Source: an uncultured Eubacterium sp. (GTDB taxonomy: Bacteria > Bacillota > Clostridia > Lachnospirales > Lachnospiraceae). Taken from it: 32,734 bases of DNA. This document shows, piece after piece, positions 23,908 through 31,165 of the stretch. Under the pieces are notes generated by a model. That model did no database searches, had not been told where the DNA came from, and was given only the letters and a program-made list of their open reading frames with translations. The translations under genes and the position numbers were made by a program. Each line of letters begins with the position of its first letter. The stretch's first letter is position 1. The DNA is taken from NCBI GenBank assembly GCA_947385775.1, contig CANDMI010000044.1:1-32734 (forward strand), given 5' to 3'.

Positions 23908-24890
23908 AAAAAAGGATGGAAGATGTAGATCAAAATTTAGTTCCTAATACAGATCGGCCGCAGACAGGACAAAATTCTGTTATACAGACCTTTGAAGTAA
24001 GCGCAGAGCAGGATGGGATTCGGCTTGATAAATTTTTATCGCTGATCTATCCAGACTTATCCCGTAGCTATTTTCAAAAACTCATAAAATCAAGCCAGGC
24101 GCTTGTTGCGGACGCTCCGCGAAAACCCAGTTATGAGGTGCGGGAAGGGGAAATCGTGACAGTGCAGATTCCTCCGGCGGTGCAGGCGGACATTCAAGCG
24201 GAGGATATCCCGTTAGATATTTTATACGAAGATGAAGATATCCTGATTGTAAATAAGCCAAAGGGTATGGTCGTGCATCCGGCTCCCGGAAATTACTCTG
24301 GAACGCTGGTAAACGCCGTTATGCATCACTGTCAGGGGCAGCTATCCGGCATAAACGGAGAAATCCGCCCGGGCATCGTTCATCGGATCGATAAAGACAC
24401 CACCGGCTCGCTGATCGTCTGTAAAAATGACTTTTCCCATGTGCGAATCGCAAGCCAGATAAAAGCGCATTCTGTAACAAGGCGCTACCGCGGCATTGTT
24501 GTTGGAAAGCCAAAGAAGGACAAGGGGATCATCTGTGCGGATATTGGCCGCGACACGAAAAATCGAAAAAAAATGGCTGCAAACGTGCCAAACGGCAGGC
24601 ATGCCGTGACTCATTACCGGGTTTTGGAACGCTTTTTTCACCACACATACATGGAGTTTGAGCTGGAAACCGGAAGGACGCATCAAATCCGCGTCCATAT
24701 GGCAAGCATTGGACACCCTCTTTTGGCAGACCCTTTGTATGGCCCCGCAAAATGCGGCTTTAAGCTTACGGGACAATGTCTGCATGCGATGACGCTTGGC
24801 TTTATCCATCCGGTTACCGGGGAATATATCGAAGTGACAGCGCCATTGCCGGAGTATTTCCAAAAACTTTTGCGTTCGGGCGCGTTATAG
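23904..24890 (+). CDS. rluD: RluD/RluA family 23S rRNA pseudouridine synthase
   Basis: This protein has an N-terminal S4 domain (DGIRLDKFLSLIYPDLSRSY, then KPSYEVREGEIVTVQIP) and a pseudouridine synthase domain. The synthase domain carries IVNKPKGMVVHPAPGN and the catalytic Asp in HRIDKDTTGSLIV. The later ETGRTHQIRVHMASIGHPLL completes the family set. The usual substrates are uridines of helix 69 in 23S rRNA; the exact site is not readable. GTG 23904 is chosen because AGGAAG lies five bases upstream; ATG 23889 and ATG 23916 are in frame. In Bacillus the equivalent gene, ylyB, also follows lspA. The first 30 residues are low in similarity and repeat-derived. Confidence 0.94.
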   Translation: MEKRMEDVDQNLVPNTDRPQTGQNSVIQTFEVSAEQDGIRLDKFLSLIYPDLSRSYFQKLIKSSQALVADAPRKPSYEVREGEIVTVQIPPAVQADIQAEDIPLDILYEDEDILIVNKPKGMVVHPAPGNYSGTLVNAVMHHCQGQLSGINGEIRPGIVHRIDKDTTGSLIVCKNDFSHVRIASQIKAHSVTRRYRGIVVGKPKKDKGIICADIGRDTKNRKKMAANVPNGRHAVTHYRVLERFFHHTYMEFELETGRTHQIRVHMASIGHPLLADPLYGPAKCGFKLTGQCLHAMTLGFIHPVTGEYIEVTAPLPEYFQKLLRSGAL

Positions 24891-24894
24891 CAGG

Positions 24895-24923
24895 TTGTAA
24901 AGTGAGGTCGAAGCTGTTATAAT
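24895..24923 (+). promoter_or_regulatory. Sigma-A promoter with a long AT-rich leader
   Basis: TTGTAA at 24895-24900 and a perfect TATAAT at 24918-24923 are 17 bases apart. The next start codon is about 245 bases downstream at 25176, so the transcript would carry an unusually long AT-rich leader. Confidence 0.6.
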
Positions 24924-24951
24924 GAATATAATAAATAGGATAGAAATGTAT

Positions 24952-25058
24952 TTGAATTTTATTATTTAAAATTTATTTTTGAAATTTTATCTAGAAAATT
25001 ATTTTTGAATTTTAATTTAAGAATTTCGCGTTTGGAAATTTGCATTTAGAAATTTTGT
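24952..25058 (+). repeat. AT-rich 26-27-bp degenerate tandem repeat in a leader
   Basis: Units start with TTGAATTTT, TTGAAATTT, TTGAATTTT and TTTGGAAAT at about 24952, 24979, 25005 and 25032, a steady 26-27-base spacing. Further, looser TTTGTAATTTTATT copies continue to about 25135. The remainder of the 24891-25175 gap is AT-rich, with no gene. Confidence 0.6.
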
Positions 25059-25175
25059 TTAATGAATTATTTTCAGATTGTAATTTAGGGGTTTTCTGGT
25101 TTGTAATTTTATTCTTGATTTGTAATTTTATTTTTGGATATAGAAATTTATTGTATTTTAGAAAGGAGACATCAT

Positions 25176-25799
25176 ATGGGGAATTATGTGATCACAATCG
25201 GAAGGGAATTTGAAAGCCTTGGGAAAAACGTCGGCTTAAGGCTGTCAGAAATACTTGGCATTAAATGTTATGATAAAGAGCTGTTGAGCAGGGCCGCGAA
25301 AGAAAGCGGGTTATGCGAAGAAATTTTCCATTCACAGGATGAAAAACCGACCAGCAGCTTTTTGTATTCGCTTGTTATGGATACCTACAGCGCGACTGGG
25401 TATACAGCGGCGCCTTTTTTGGATATGCCTTTGAACCATAAAATCTTTTTGGCGCAGTTTGACACGATCAAAAAGCTTGCTGAGGAAGAATCCTGCATTA
25501 TCGTAGGCCGCTGCGCGGATTACGCGTTAAGCGAATTTCCACGCGTAATCAATACGTTTATCCATGCCGATCTGGATTTTCGCATTAAAAATACAATGAA
25601 TGAATTTAATGTAAGCGAATCAAAAGCAAGGGACATGATTTCAAAAAAAGATAAACAGCGTTCCAGCTATTATAATTATTACGCGAATAAAAAATGGGGA
25701 AACGCGCGCTCTTATGATCTGACGTTAAACTCCGCAAAGCTTGGGATTGACGGCTGCGTGGATATGATCTTGCGCTATAAGGAAATTTTACATTATTGA
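25176..25799 (+). CDS. Cytidylate kinase-like family protein
   Basis: This 207-residue protein resembles the Cytidylate_kin2 family. The start at 25176 (MGNYVITIGREFESLGKNVG) follows AAAGGAG; the longer frame has no such site. The N-terminal GREFESLGKNVG takes the place of a P-loop, as is typical of the family, which shows weak similarity to CMP kinase. Other recognisable segments are IKCYDKELLSRAAKESGL, IIVGRCADYAL and VINTFIHADLDFRI. The lid-like region KARDMISKKDKQRSSYYNYY is rich in basic and aromatic residues. Enzymatic activity and substrate are unproven for this family. The gene stands alone after rluD, with a promoter 250 bases upstream. Confidence 0.85.
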   Translation: MGNYVITIGREFESLGKNVGLRLSEILGIKCYDKELLSRAAKESGLCEEIFHSQDEKPTSSFLYSLVMDTYSATGYTAAPFLDMPLNHKIFLAQFDTIKKLAEEESCIIVGRCADYALSEFPRVINTFIHADLDFRIKNTMNEFNVSESKARDMISKKDKQRSSYYNYYANKKWGNARSYDLTLNSAKLGIDGCVDMILRYKEILHY

Positions 25800-25839
25800 T
25801 GTTTGATGATCTGGAAGGATAGGGCGTTTGGGGATGGAC

Positions 25840-25881
25840 ATCCAACTATTCGCAAAAGAACAGTTTTACGAATAGTTGGAT
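25840..25881. terminator. Hairpin between convergent genes
   Basis: ATCCAACTATTCG and CGAATAGTTGGAT form a perfect 13-bp stem with a 16-base loop. No T-run follows on either strand. It lies midway between two convergent stops, so a bidirectional termination role is likely. Confidence 0.6.
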
Positions 25882-25924
25882 CGGATTTAGACCAGATTTA
25901 GGCTAAAACGCCGAATTTCAAAAA

Positions 25925-26374
25925 TCAGCCCCAAAGCTCGTCTGAATCTAAAATAACTGTAAACGGCCCATCGTTTAACAGTTGGATCTTCATATCCGCT
26001 CCAAACGCCCCGGTTTCCACATGATAAGACTGCCTGCATTTTTCAACAATGTATTCATACATTTTTTCCGCCATATCCGGCGCGCCCGCACGGATAAAGG
26101 ACGGACGGTTTCCTTTGCGGCAGTCGGCGTACAGCGTGAACTGCGACACAAGCAAAAGCTCGCCTTGTACGGAATCTAAAGAAAGATTCGTCCGTCCATT
26201 GGCATCGTCAAAAATGCGAAGTCCCAGCATTTTTTTGATCATCTTATCAGCGATTTCTTTCGTATCGGTATCGCTTATTCCGATCAACGTCAAAAATCCC
26301 TTGCCGATTTTCCCAACTACGGTTTGGTCGATCGTTACAGACGCTTCTGTAACGCGCTGTATTACAAATTTCAT
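25925..26374 (-). CDS. dtd: D-aminoacyl-tRNA deacylase Dtd
   Basis: Dtd hydrolyses D-aminoacyl-tRNA, including D-Tyr-tRNA, and Gly-tRNAAla. This 149-residue protein is normal in length. The two family motifs are [17 protein letters not shown] at about residues 78-94 and [11 protein letters not shown] near the C-terminus. The second normally reads NXGPVT and here has Phe in place of Val. The start [16 protein letters not shown] is typical and is preceded by GGAGG. The upstream neighbour on the same strand is the decayed AAA-ATPase gene, whose last stop lies 16 bases away, so dtd may use that gene's promoter. Confidence 0.96.
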   Translation of the reverse strand: MKFVIQRVTEASVTIDQTVVGKIGKGFLTLIGISDTDTKEIADKMIKKMLGLRIFDDANGRTNLSLDSVQGELLLVSQFTLYADCRKGNRPSFIRAGAPDMAEKMYEYIVEKCRQSYHVETGAFGADMKIQLLNDGPFTVILDSDELWG

Positions 26375-26389
26375 ATTATCCTCCGGTTT

Positions 26390-27017
26390 TTATTCTTTAT
26401 CGTATGCAATGACGCAGCTTTTTTGATACCAGGAGCGGATTCTTTTTTTATAAATGTCCAAAATTTCGCGGTTTGGGATCTTAAGCCGATAAACCCCATT
26501 TTCATACCGATTTTCCGCTGTCAGGTATGCGGTCGCAAACAAAACGCTCCATAAATATTCTTGTTTGACTTCCAGGTCTTTACTGTCGAAATCTGTATAA
26601 GTTAATTCTAGAATTAATTCTTTTTTCGATGCACTCTCCTGAGATCAGGGCTTCTATTTGATTCTTCGTAGTGTCTGTCGCGTTTTCAAGAATGTCCTGG
26701 ATAATGGCGTTGCTGCTGCTGTTTGCCCAGTGAGGTTCCATTGGCGCGTTTTCTGATTCCAGAAATTTATCACATTGGTTTAAAATATCCCATGGACAAT
26801 AGATATCTGTCTGTCCAAAACGGTATCCATCATACCATTCTTTCATCTGGGTCAATTTGTTTTCCAGTCCGTAATAACAAAGCATTTGCTTTACTTCATC
26901 ATTTGTAAAATCTAACAATTGCTGGATAAATCCTGTTTTGTCCACATAATAGTAATCCCTATCCTGGATATCTTTGAAAAACTCAATTCCGATTGGCAGC
27001 TTCTTTTTTTGCCCCAT
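26390..27017 (-). pseudogene. Decayed AAA-ATPase-like (DUF1703 family) gene
   Basis: The start MGQKKKLPIGIEFFKDIQDR with VDKTGFI matches the N-terminus of AAA-ATPase_like proteins and has GAGAGGGG upstream. The next family block, with the P-loop (usually FTRPRRFGKT), is missing: QQLLDFTNDEVKQMLCYYGL joins the N-terminus directly to the post-ATPase region. Then YDGYRFGQTDIYCPWDILN and the NSSSNAIIQDI part follow normally. A run of six T at 26621-26626 (A6 on the coding strand) shifts the frame; the correct frame then reads ELTYTDFDSKDLE, EYLWSVLFATAYLTAENRYE and LKIPNREILDIYKKRIRSWY, stopping at 26390-26392. The nuclease-like C-terminus is lost. It therefore carries three lesions: an internal deletion, a one-base shift and a C-terminal truncation. 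Confidence 0.85.
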
Positions 27018-27093
27018 GCTGTTTACCCCTCTCTTTGGCATACCACTCCCCTGCCCTTTTTATCTTAACACAGTTTGCGGCGGCATTGCAAGA

Positions 27094-27122
27094 TTTACAT
27101 TTTATGAGATTTGATGTATAAT
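27094..27122 (+). promoter_or_regulatory. Sigma-A promoter for the recombinase
   Basis: TTTACA at 27094-27099 and a perfect TATAAT at 27117-27122 are separated by 17 bases. The start codon lies about 75 bases downstream, and CTGTTACAG, a short palindrome, sits at about 27133-27141 in the leader. Confidence 0.65.
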
Positions 27123-27195
27123 AAATCTTGTTCTGTTACAGGAAGATGCTTTATTATTAAATGATAATTATATTTGAAAGAAAAGGTGCGTTTGG

Positions 27196-28242
27196 ATGGA
27201 AAAAACATATCATGAAAAGGTTAAAATCACAAATGAAGCCAAATTAAGGGAAATGGCAAAGGAGCTGCCGAAGTTTTGCCGGGAATTCTTTTTAGGCACG
27301 GAGCATACGACAAGCTCCCGCACGCGGCTTGCTTATGCTTATGATCTGGGGATTTTCTTTTCTTTTTTGCAGGAAAATAATCCCATTTGCCGGAAATACA
27401 AAATCCAAGATATCCCGATCTCATTTTTGGATATGGTCACGCCGATCGATATCGAAGAATATTTAAATTATCTGAAATATTATACAAAGGATGGCACAGA
27501 GCATACAAATGATGAGCGCGGGATTTCCAGAAAGCTGGCAAGCTTACGGAGCTTTTATAATTATTTTTTCCGAAAGCAGCTGATACAGACGAACCCGCCG
27601 GACCTTGTAAAGCCGCCAAAGCTACATGAAAAAGAGATCACGCGCCTGGATATCGACGAGGTGGCTATGCTCTTAGACCAGGTGGAATCCGGGGAAAATC
27701 TGACTAGCCGCCAGCAGGCGTATCATGAACAGACAAAGCTGCGCGACCTTGCGATGCTCTCTTTGCTGCTTGGGACTGGCATCCGTGTGTCAGAGTGCGT
27801 GGGAATCGATATCAACGACCTGGACTTTCGCAACAATGGCGTAAAAGTCCATAGAAAAGGCGGAGCCGAGGTTATCGTTTACTTTAACGATGAAGTGGCG
27901 GACGCGTTGCTGGACTATCTTGAAGCGCGTAAGGAAATCGACGCTGTAGAGGGACATACAAACGCATTGTTTTTATCTATGCAGCGCAAACGCATCAGCG
28001 TTCGTTCCGTGGAAAAATTAGTGAAAAAATATTCCAGCCTTGTTACGACAGTTAAACATATTACGCCGCACAAGCTCCGCAGCACATTTGGCACGAACCT
28101 CTATCAGGAAACTGGGGATATTTATCTGGTTGCGGATGTGCTCGGGCACAAGGATGTCAACACGACAAGAAGACACTATGCGGCGCAGGCGGACTCCAGA
28201 AGGCGCCAGGCGGCAAAAATGGTGCAATTGCGGGAAAAATAA
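27196..28242 (+). CDS. Tyrosine recombinase of the Xer type
   Basis: This 348-residue protein has an N-terminal SAM-like core-binding domain (residues about 25-130) and the catalytic domain. All active residues are visible: Arg197 in GTGIRVSE, Lys221 in RKGGAEV, His292 and Arg295 in HKLRSTF, His318 in VLGHKDVNTT and Tyr328 in RRHYAA. XerC/XerD proteins are about 300 residues, so this one is slightly longer. There are no phage, integron or transposon genes around, and it lies among housekeeping genes close to lexA, which suggests a resident chromosome recombinase rather than a mobile integrase. A dif site was not found. ATG 27196 follows AAAGG. Confidence 0.9.
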   Translation: MEKTYHEKVKITNEAKLREMAKELPKFCREFFLGTEHTTSSRTRLAYAYDLGIFFSFLQENNPICRKYKIQDIPISFLDMVTPIDIEEYLNYLKYYTKDGTEHTNDERGISRKLASLRSFYNYFFRKQLIQTNPPDLVKPPKLHEKEITRLDIDEVAMLLDQVESGENLTSRQQAYHEQTKLRDLAMLSLLLGTGIRVSECVGIDINDLDFRNNGVKVHRKGGAEVIVYFNDEVADALLDYLEARKEIDAVEGHTNALFLSMQRKRISVRSVEKLVKKYSSLVTTVKHITPHKLRSTFGTNLYQETGDIYLVADVLGHKDVNTTRRHYAAQADSRRRQAAKMVQLREK

Positions 28243-28282
28243 AACAAAGCTACAAATTCGAGGGTTATCTGAACGGTTAAAA

Positions 28283-28327
28283 CTAGCGCACTGTCTCGTT
28301 AATATTTAGCGCGAGACAGTGTGTTAG
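28283..28327. terminator. Hairpin terminator between convergent genes
   Basis: CACTGTCTCG (28289-28298) and CGAGACAGTG (28312-28321) form a 10-bp stem, extended by CTA/TAG outside. The minus-strand side is followed by AGTTTTAACC, giving a short T-run in that direction. It separates the recombinase from plsC. Confidence 0.7.
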
Positions 28328-28390
28328 CTGCATAGTAAGGCTTTTAAGTGTTACCGCATATCTTTTTATGGATATAAGCGCGGTTAACGC

Positions 28391-29104
28391 TTAAGCGTAA
28401 GCTCCGATCACATCTTCAATCCGTCTTTTTACCAGCTGCGCAATCTCCAATGTCTTCATTTCCTTATACTCTTCATAAGGAATCGGCTTTAAGAAATGCA
28501 CCTGGACGGTTACAGGCAAAAAGTTTAAGCTGTTAAAAACCTTATAGGAATCGATCAATGCGACCGGGACAATTGGCATTTTGGACATGGTCGCGCTTTT
28601 AAAGCTTCCTGGCTTGAAATCGGTTACACGGTTTTTATTATTAAATTCATATCCGCCTTCTGGAAATAAAATATAACGCTTTCCATCCTTGACTTCGTTC
28701 GCCACTTCTTTGATGATCCGCATCGCCTGGCGGACATTAGATTTATCCAGCCGTTTGCCGCCGACCAGGTCAATAAATTCCCGCACTAAAACAGAGTTTG
28801 ATTTGTCCAAGTCCATCACAAGGGAACAAGGCGCGTCATGGCTGATAATGATAGCGAGCGCGTCATACTTTCCCTGGTGATTCGGATACATAATGTATCC
28901 GCCCTCCTTGGGCAGGTTTTCTTTGCCGAAGCATACCGTTTTTATTTTCCCGGTTTTACACATAATGCGTATCGCGTGACGGTCCAGCTCATATCTTTTT
29001 TTCTCTGAAAAACGCTCTGGATGGTCCGCTTCATACCGCATCCTTGTAATCATATATGGGGCTCGGAATAAATTCCGGATAATAACGTATATAAGCCTAA
29101 ACAT
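28391..29104 (-). CDS. plsC: PlsC-like 1-acylglycerol-3-phosphate acyltransferase
   Basis: This 237-residue protein has an N-terminal membrane segment (FRLIYVIIRNLFRAPYMI) and the acyltransferase motifs. Motif I is the catalytic His-X4-Asp in YPNHQGKYDAL, motif II is GGKRLDKSNVRQAMRIIKE and motif III is LFPEGGYEFN, where the usual EGTR reads EGGY. The last conserved block is MPIVPVALIDSYKVF. The expected reaction adds a second acyl chain to lysophosphatidate. The start at 29104 is chosen because GGTGGTGA forms the ribosome site; a GTG at 29116 lies on it. The gene is in the opposite direction to the recombinase and lexA. Confidence 0.9.
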   Translation of the reverse strand: MFRLIYVIIRNLFRAPYMITRMRYEADHPERFSEKKRYELDRHAIRIMCKTGKIKTVCFGKENLPKEGGYIMYPNHQGKYDALAIIISHDAPCSLVMDLDKSNSVLVREFIDLVGGKRLDKSNVRQAMRIIKEVANEVKDGKRYILFPEGGYEFNNKNRVTDFKPGSFKSATMSKMPIVPVALIDSYKVFNSLNFLPVTVQVHFLKPIPYEEYKEMKTLEIAQLVKRRIEDVIGAYA

Positions 29105-29167
29105 AATTTTCACCACCGATATCCATTATACCGGACTTGAACCAGAAACACAAGTGGAAGTTCCAGC

Positions 29168-29539
29168 TCATTTAGTGGAACGACGCGTGTTTTCGCCAAC
29201 AGCAGCCGCGTAATACGGAATGATCAAATATGTCCCGGCAGATATTTTCTCACCCGACAGGTGGTTTAGCCGCTTTATTTTAGCGATATACCGCTTCATG
29301 CTCTTGTATTCATCCGAATAATAGCGGCTGGAGATCTCCCACAGGGATTCACCGGACTGCACCTGGACGCTTTCGTACAGTTCGGTATACTCCCCTGCCC
29401 TGCGGTTGGCACGGGCGTTTGCGGACTGGCTGCGGTAAAGGATGGCAGTAAAAAGGATGATAAATATTGCTGCTGCTGTAAGCGCCGCGTATTTGAAATA
29501 ATCCTGCTGTTCCAGGTCAAAGTGGATGAAACCCTGCAT
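29168..29539 (-). CDS. LysM membrane protein, YneA-like SOS cell-division suppressor candidate
   Basis: This 123-residue protein has a membrane helix at about residues 19-37 (AALTAAAIFIILFTAILYR) and a LysM domain (VQVQSGESLWEISSRYY to GTYLIIPYY, about 59-112). The start at 29539 (MQGFIHFD) has ATGGAGGTG just upstream, so the longer frame is not used. In Bacillus subtilis yneA sits divergent to lexA, encodes the same layout and delays division after DNA damage. Here the gene is divergent to lexA, and a LexA box lies inside a perfect consensus promoter. Function is inferred from layout and neighbourhood, not from sequence identity. Confidence 0.85.
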   Translation of the reverse strand: MQGFIHFDLEQQDYFKYAALTAAAIFIILFTAILYRSQSANARANRRAGEYTELYESVQVQSGESLWEISSRYYSDEYKSMKRYIAKIKRLNHLSGEKISAGTYLIIPYYAAAVGENTRRSTK

Positions 29540-29567
29540 AAAAAACACCTCCATTCAAACAAAATTC

Positions 29568-29579
29568 AAACGTTTGTTC
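29568..29579. promoter_or_regulatory. LexA box 1 (AAACGTTTGTTC)
   Basis: This matches the Firmicutes SOS box GAAC-N4-GTTC at seven of eight positions. It lies downstream of the LysM gene's -10 box, between promoter and start codon, where bound LexA could block the transcript. Confidence 0.7.
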
Positions 29580-29590
29580 TGATTAAATGC

Positions 29591-29619
29591 ATTATAAAAC
29601 GTGAACGCATGTTTGTCAA
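29591..29619 (-). promoter_or_regulatory. Consensus sigma-A promoter of the LysM gene
   Basis: On the minus strand TTGACA (29614-29619) and TATAAT (29591-29596) are separated by 17 bases, a perfect consensus. A LexA box occupies the spacer, so expression should be strong when repression is lifted. Confidence 0.85.
29603..29614. promoter_or_regulatory. LexA box 2 (GAACGCATGTTT)
   Basis: This matches GAAC-N4-GTTC at seven of eight positions and fills the spacer of the LysM promoter, the classic place for repression by LexA. Confidence 0.8.
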
Positions 29620-29628
29620 GAAAATTTC

Positions 29629-29653
29629 GAACAAATTTTCTGAATATATGTTT
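29629..29653. promoter_or_regulatory. Two weaker LexA-like boxes near the lexA promoter
   Basis: GAACAAATTTTC (29629-29640) and GAATATATGTTT (29642-29653) each keep the half-site spacing with one or two mismatches. The second overlaps the lexA -35 box, which would fit autoregulation. These are weaker than boxes 1 and 2. Confidence 0.5.
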
Positions 29654-29680
29654 GATTTTAGTCGGATTATGTGTTACAAT
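29652..29680 (+). promoter_or_regulatory. Sigma-A promoter of lexA
   Basis: TTGATT at 29652-29657 and TACAAT at 29675-29680 are 17 bases apart, with the start codon 38 bases downstream. It overlaps a LexA-like box. Confidence 0.72.
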
Positions 29681-29717
29681 ATGAAAACGATAAGGAAAAT
29701 GAAAAGGAGACATTTTT

Positions 29718-30332
29718 ATGGCATATGGAAAGATTACCGCAAAGCAAAAGGAAATTTTAGATTATATTAAGCATGAGATCATAAATAAGGGCTATCCGCC
29801 TGCCGTCCGGGAAATCTGTGAAGCGGTGCATTTAAAGTCCACCTCTTCTGTCCATGCGCATTTGGAGTCGCTTGAAAAAAACGGTTATATCAGAAGGGAC
29901 CCGACAAAGCCGCGCGCCATTGAAGTCATGGATGAAAATTTTAATTTAAGCAGGCGTGAGGTCGTAAATGTGCCGATCATTGGAAACGTGACCGCCGGGC
30001 AGCCAATCCTTGCAGTGGAAAATATTGAAGCGTACTTCCCGATCCCATCGGAAATGATGCCAAACCAGCAGTCTTTTATGCTGACGGTAAAAGGAGAAAG
30101 TATGGTAAACGCCGGTATTTTCAATGGCGACCGGATTCTTGTAAAGCAGCAGGATACGGCGCAAAATGGTGAGATCGTGGTGGCGCTGATTGAAGATTCC
30201 GCTACCGTAAAGACCTTTTATAAAGAGGACGGGCATATCCGACTTCAACCGGAAAATGACAGCATGGAGCCGATCATTGTTAAGGATTGTAAGATTTTAG
30301 GAAAAGTGTTTGGCGTTTTTCGTCTGTTTTAA
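29718..30332 (+). CDS. lexA: SOS repressor LexA
   Basis: LexA represses SOS genes until RecA filaments trigger self-cleavage. The 204-residue protein has the N-terminal winged helix-turn-helix ([20 protein letters not shown], then [20 protein letters not shown]). The cleavage site is Ala93-Gly94 in GNVTAGQPI, preceded by Thr where many LexA proteins have Ala. The catalytic dyad is Ser128 in KGESMV and Lys165 in ATVKTFYK. Length and domain order are normal. ATG 29718 follows AAAGGAG. It is divergent from the LysM gene and shares a LexA-box region. Confidence 0.97.
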   Translation: MAYGKITAKQKEILDYIKHEIINKGYPPAVREICEAVHLKSTSSVHAHLESLEKNGYIRRDPTKPRAIEVMDENFNLSRREVVNVPIIGNVTAGQPILAVENIEAYFPIPSEMMPNQQSFMLTVKGESMVNAGIFNGDRILVKQQDTAQNGEIVVALIEDSATVKTFYKEDGHIRLQPENDSMEPIIVKDCKILGKVFGVFRLF

Positions 30333-30340
30333 ATCGTTTC

Positions 30341-30448
30341 GAATAAATATAGATTTCATAGATGATGTTCAAAATTTGAATAAATATAGATTACATAAAT
30401 AGTATTCAAAATTTGAATAAATATAGATTACATAAATGATATTTAAAA
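30341..30448 (+). repeat. Three 37-bp tandem repeats between lexA and the HAD gene
   Basis: Units begin at 30341, 30378 and 30415 with GAATAAATATAGATT. The first two are exactly 37 bases and the third is cut at 34 by the ribosome site. The junctions contain TTCAAAATTTGAA, a near-palindrome. The repeats end directly at AAAAGGAG of the next gene. Confidence 0.93.
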
Positions 30449-30458
30449 AGGAGTGTAT

Positions 30459-31139
30459 ATGATACAGGCAGTTATATTTGACATTGACAATACGCTATAC
30501 GATTACGACGCTGCCAATGTTTATGGCATGGCGGCTGTTTATGGATACTGTAAGCAGATGTTTGGTTTGGAGCGGGATACGGTGCAGTCTGCTTACTTGG
30601 CGGCGTGGCGGCTTGTGGAACAGCATGTGGGCAGCGATACCGCGGCAATCCATAACCGTCTGCTGCGTTTCCAGTGCATGATGGAGCTTTTGCGCCAGCC
30701 GCTGTTTCCACACGCTGAGGTCCTCTACCGCGCCTATTGGGATCATGCGCTTTCGCATATGCAGCCCTCCCCTGGCATCCATGAATTTATGAAATATTTA
30801 AAACTGTCAGATATCTTAATCGGGATCGGCACCGATATGACAGCCTATATCCAATACCGGAAGCTGGAATTGCTTGGGCTTTCTCCTTACATAGATAAGA
30901 TCATAACCAGTGAGGAAGCCGGCGCGGAAAAACCAGCGTCCCGGTTCTTCCAGCTATGTGTGGAAAAGGCCGGATGCCAGCCAGGGGAATGCGCGTTTAT
31001 CGGCGATAACGTTGTAAAAGACGTAGAAGGCGCGCTTGCATATGGAATGCAAGGATTTTGGTACAGCCAGGGAAAGGAGCCTGAGCGTAAAATGCCTTTC
31101 CCTGTAATCCGTTCCTTTGAAAAATGCACATTGGCTTAG
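30459..31139 (+). CDS. HAD-superfamily phosphohydrolase
   Basis: This 226-residue protein has the HAD motifs. Motif I is VIFDIDNTLYDYD at about residues 6-18, with both catalytic Asp. The helical cap spans about 20-90, motif II is LIGIGTD, and the motif III lysine is in EAGAEKPASRFF. Motif IV is CAFIGDNVVKDVEGAL, and the end GMQGFWYSQG fits the HAD-IA group. It probably dephosphorylates a small metabolite such as a sugar phosphate or nucleotide, but the substrate cannot be told. ATG 30459 is chosen with AAAAGGAG six bases upstream; GTG 30453 is rejected because it lies within the normal spacer. The stop is 26 bases from the convergent DUF4097-type gene. Confidence 0.93.
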   Translation: MIQAVIFDIDNTLYDYDAANVYGMAAVYGYCKQMFGLERDTVQSAYLAAWRLVEQHVGSDTAAIHNRLLRFQCMMELLRQPLFPHAEVLYRAYWDHALSHMQPSPGIHEFMKYLKLSDILIGIGTDMTAYIQYRKLELLGLSPYIDKIITSEEAGAEKPASRFFQLCVEKAGCQPGECAFIGDNVVKDVEGALAYGMQGFWYSQGKEPERKMPFPVIRSFEKCTLA

Positions 31140-31165
31140 GCTTTCTTCCTTTACGTTGGCTTAAG

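Noticed and set aside
21779-27145. The 10-mer GTTACAGGAA in both the sepF leader and the recombinase leader, and similarity to the GTAACAG ends at 4556
   Set aside because: Ten bases shared twice in 32 kb of this composition is weak, flanks do not extend the match, and GTTACAG is not the same as GTAACAG.
27196-28242. Mobile integrase marking an integrated element
   Set aside because: No excisionase, phage or conjugation genes, no attachment repeats seen, and the neighbours are housekeeping genes.
30341-30448. CRISPR-like array
   Set aside because: Units are contiguous with no spacers, only three copies, and no cas genes.
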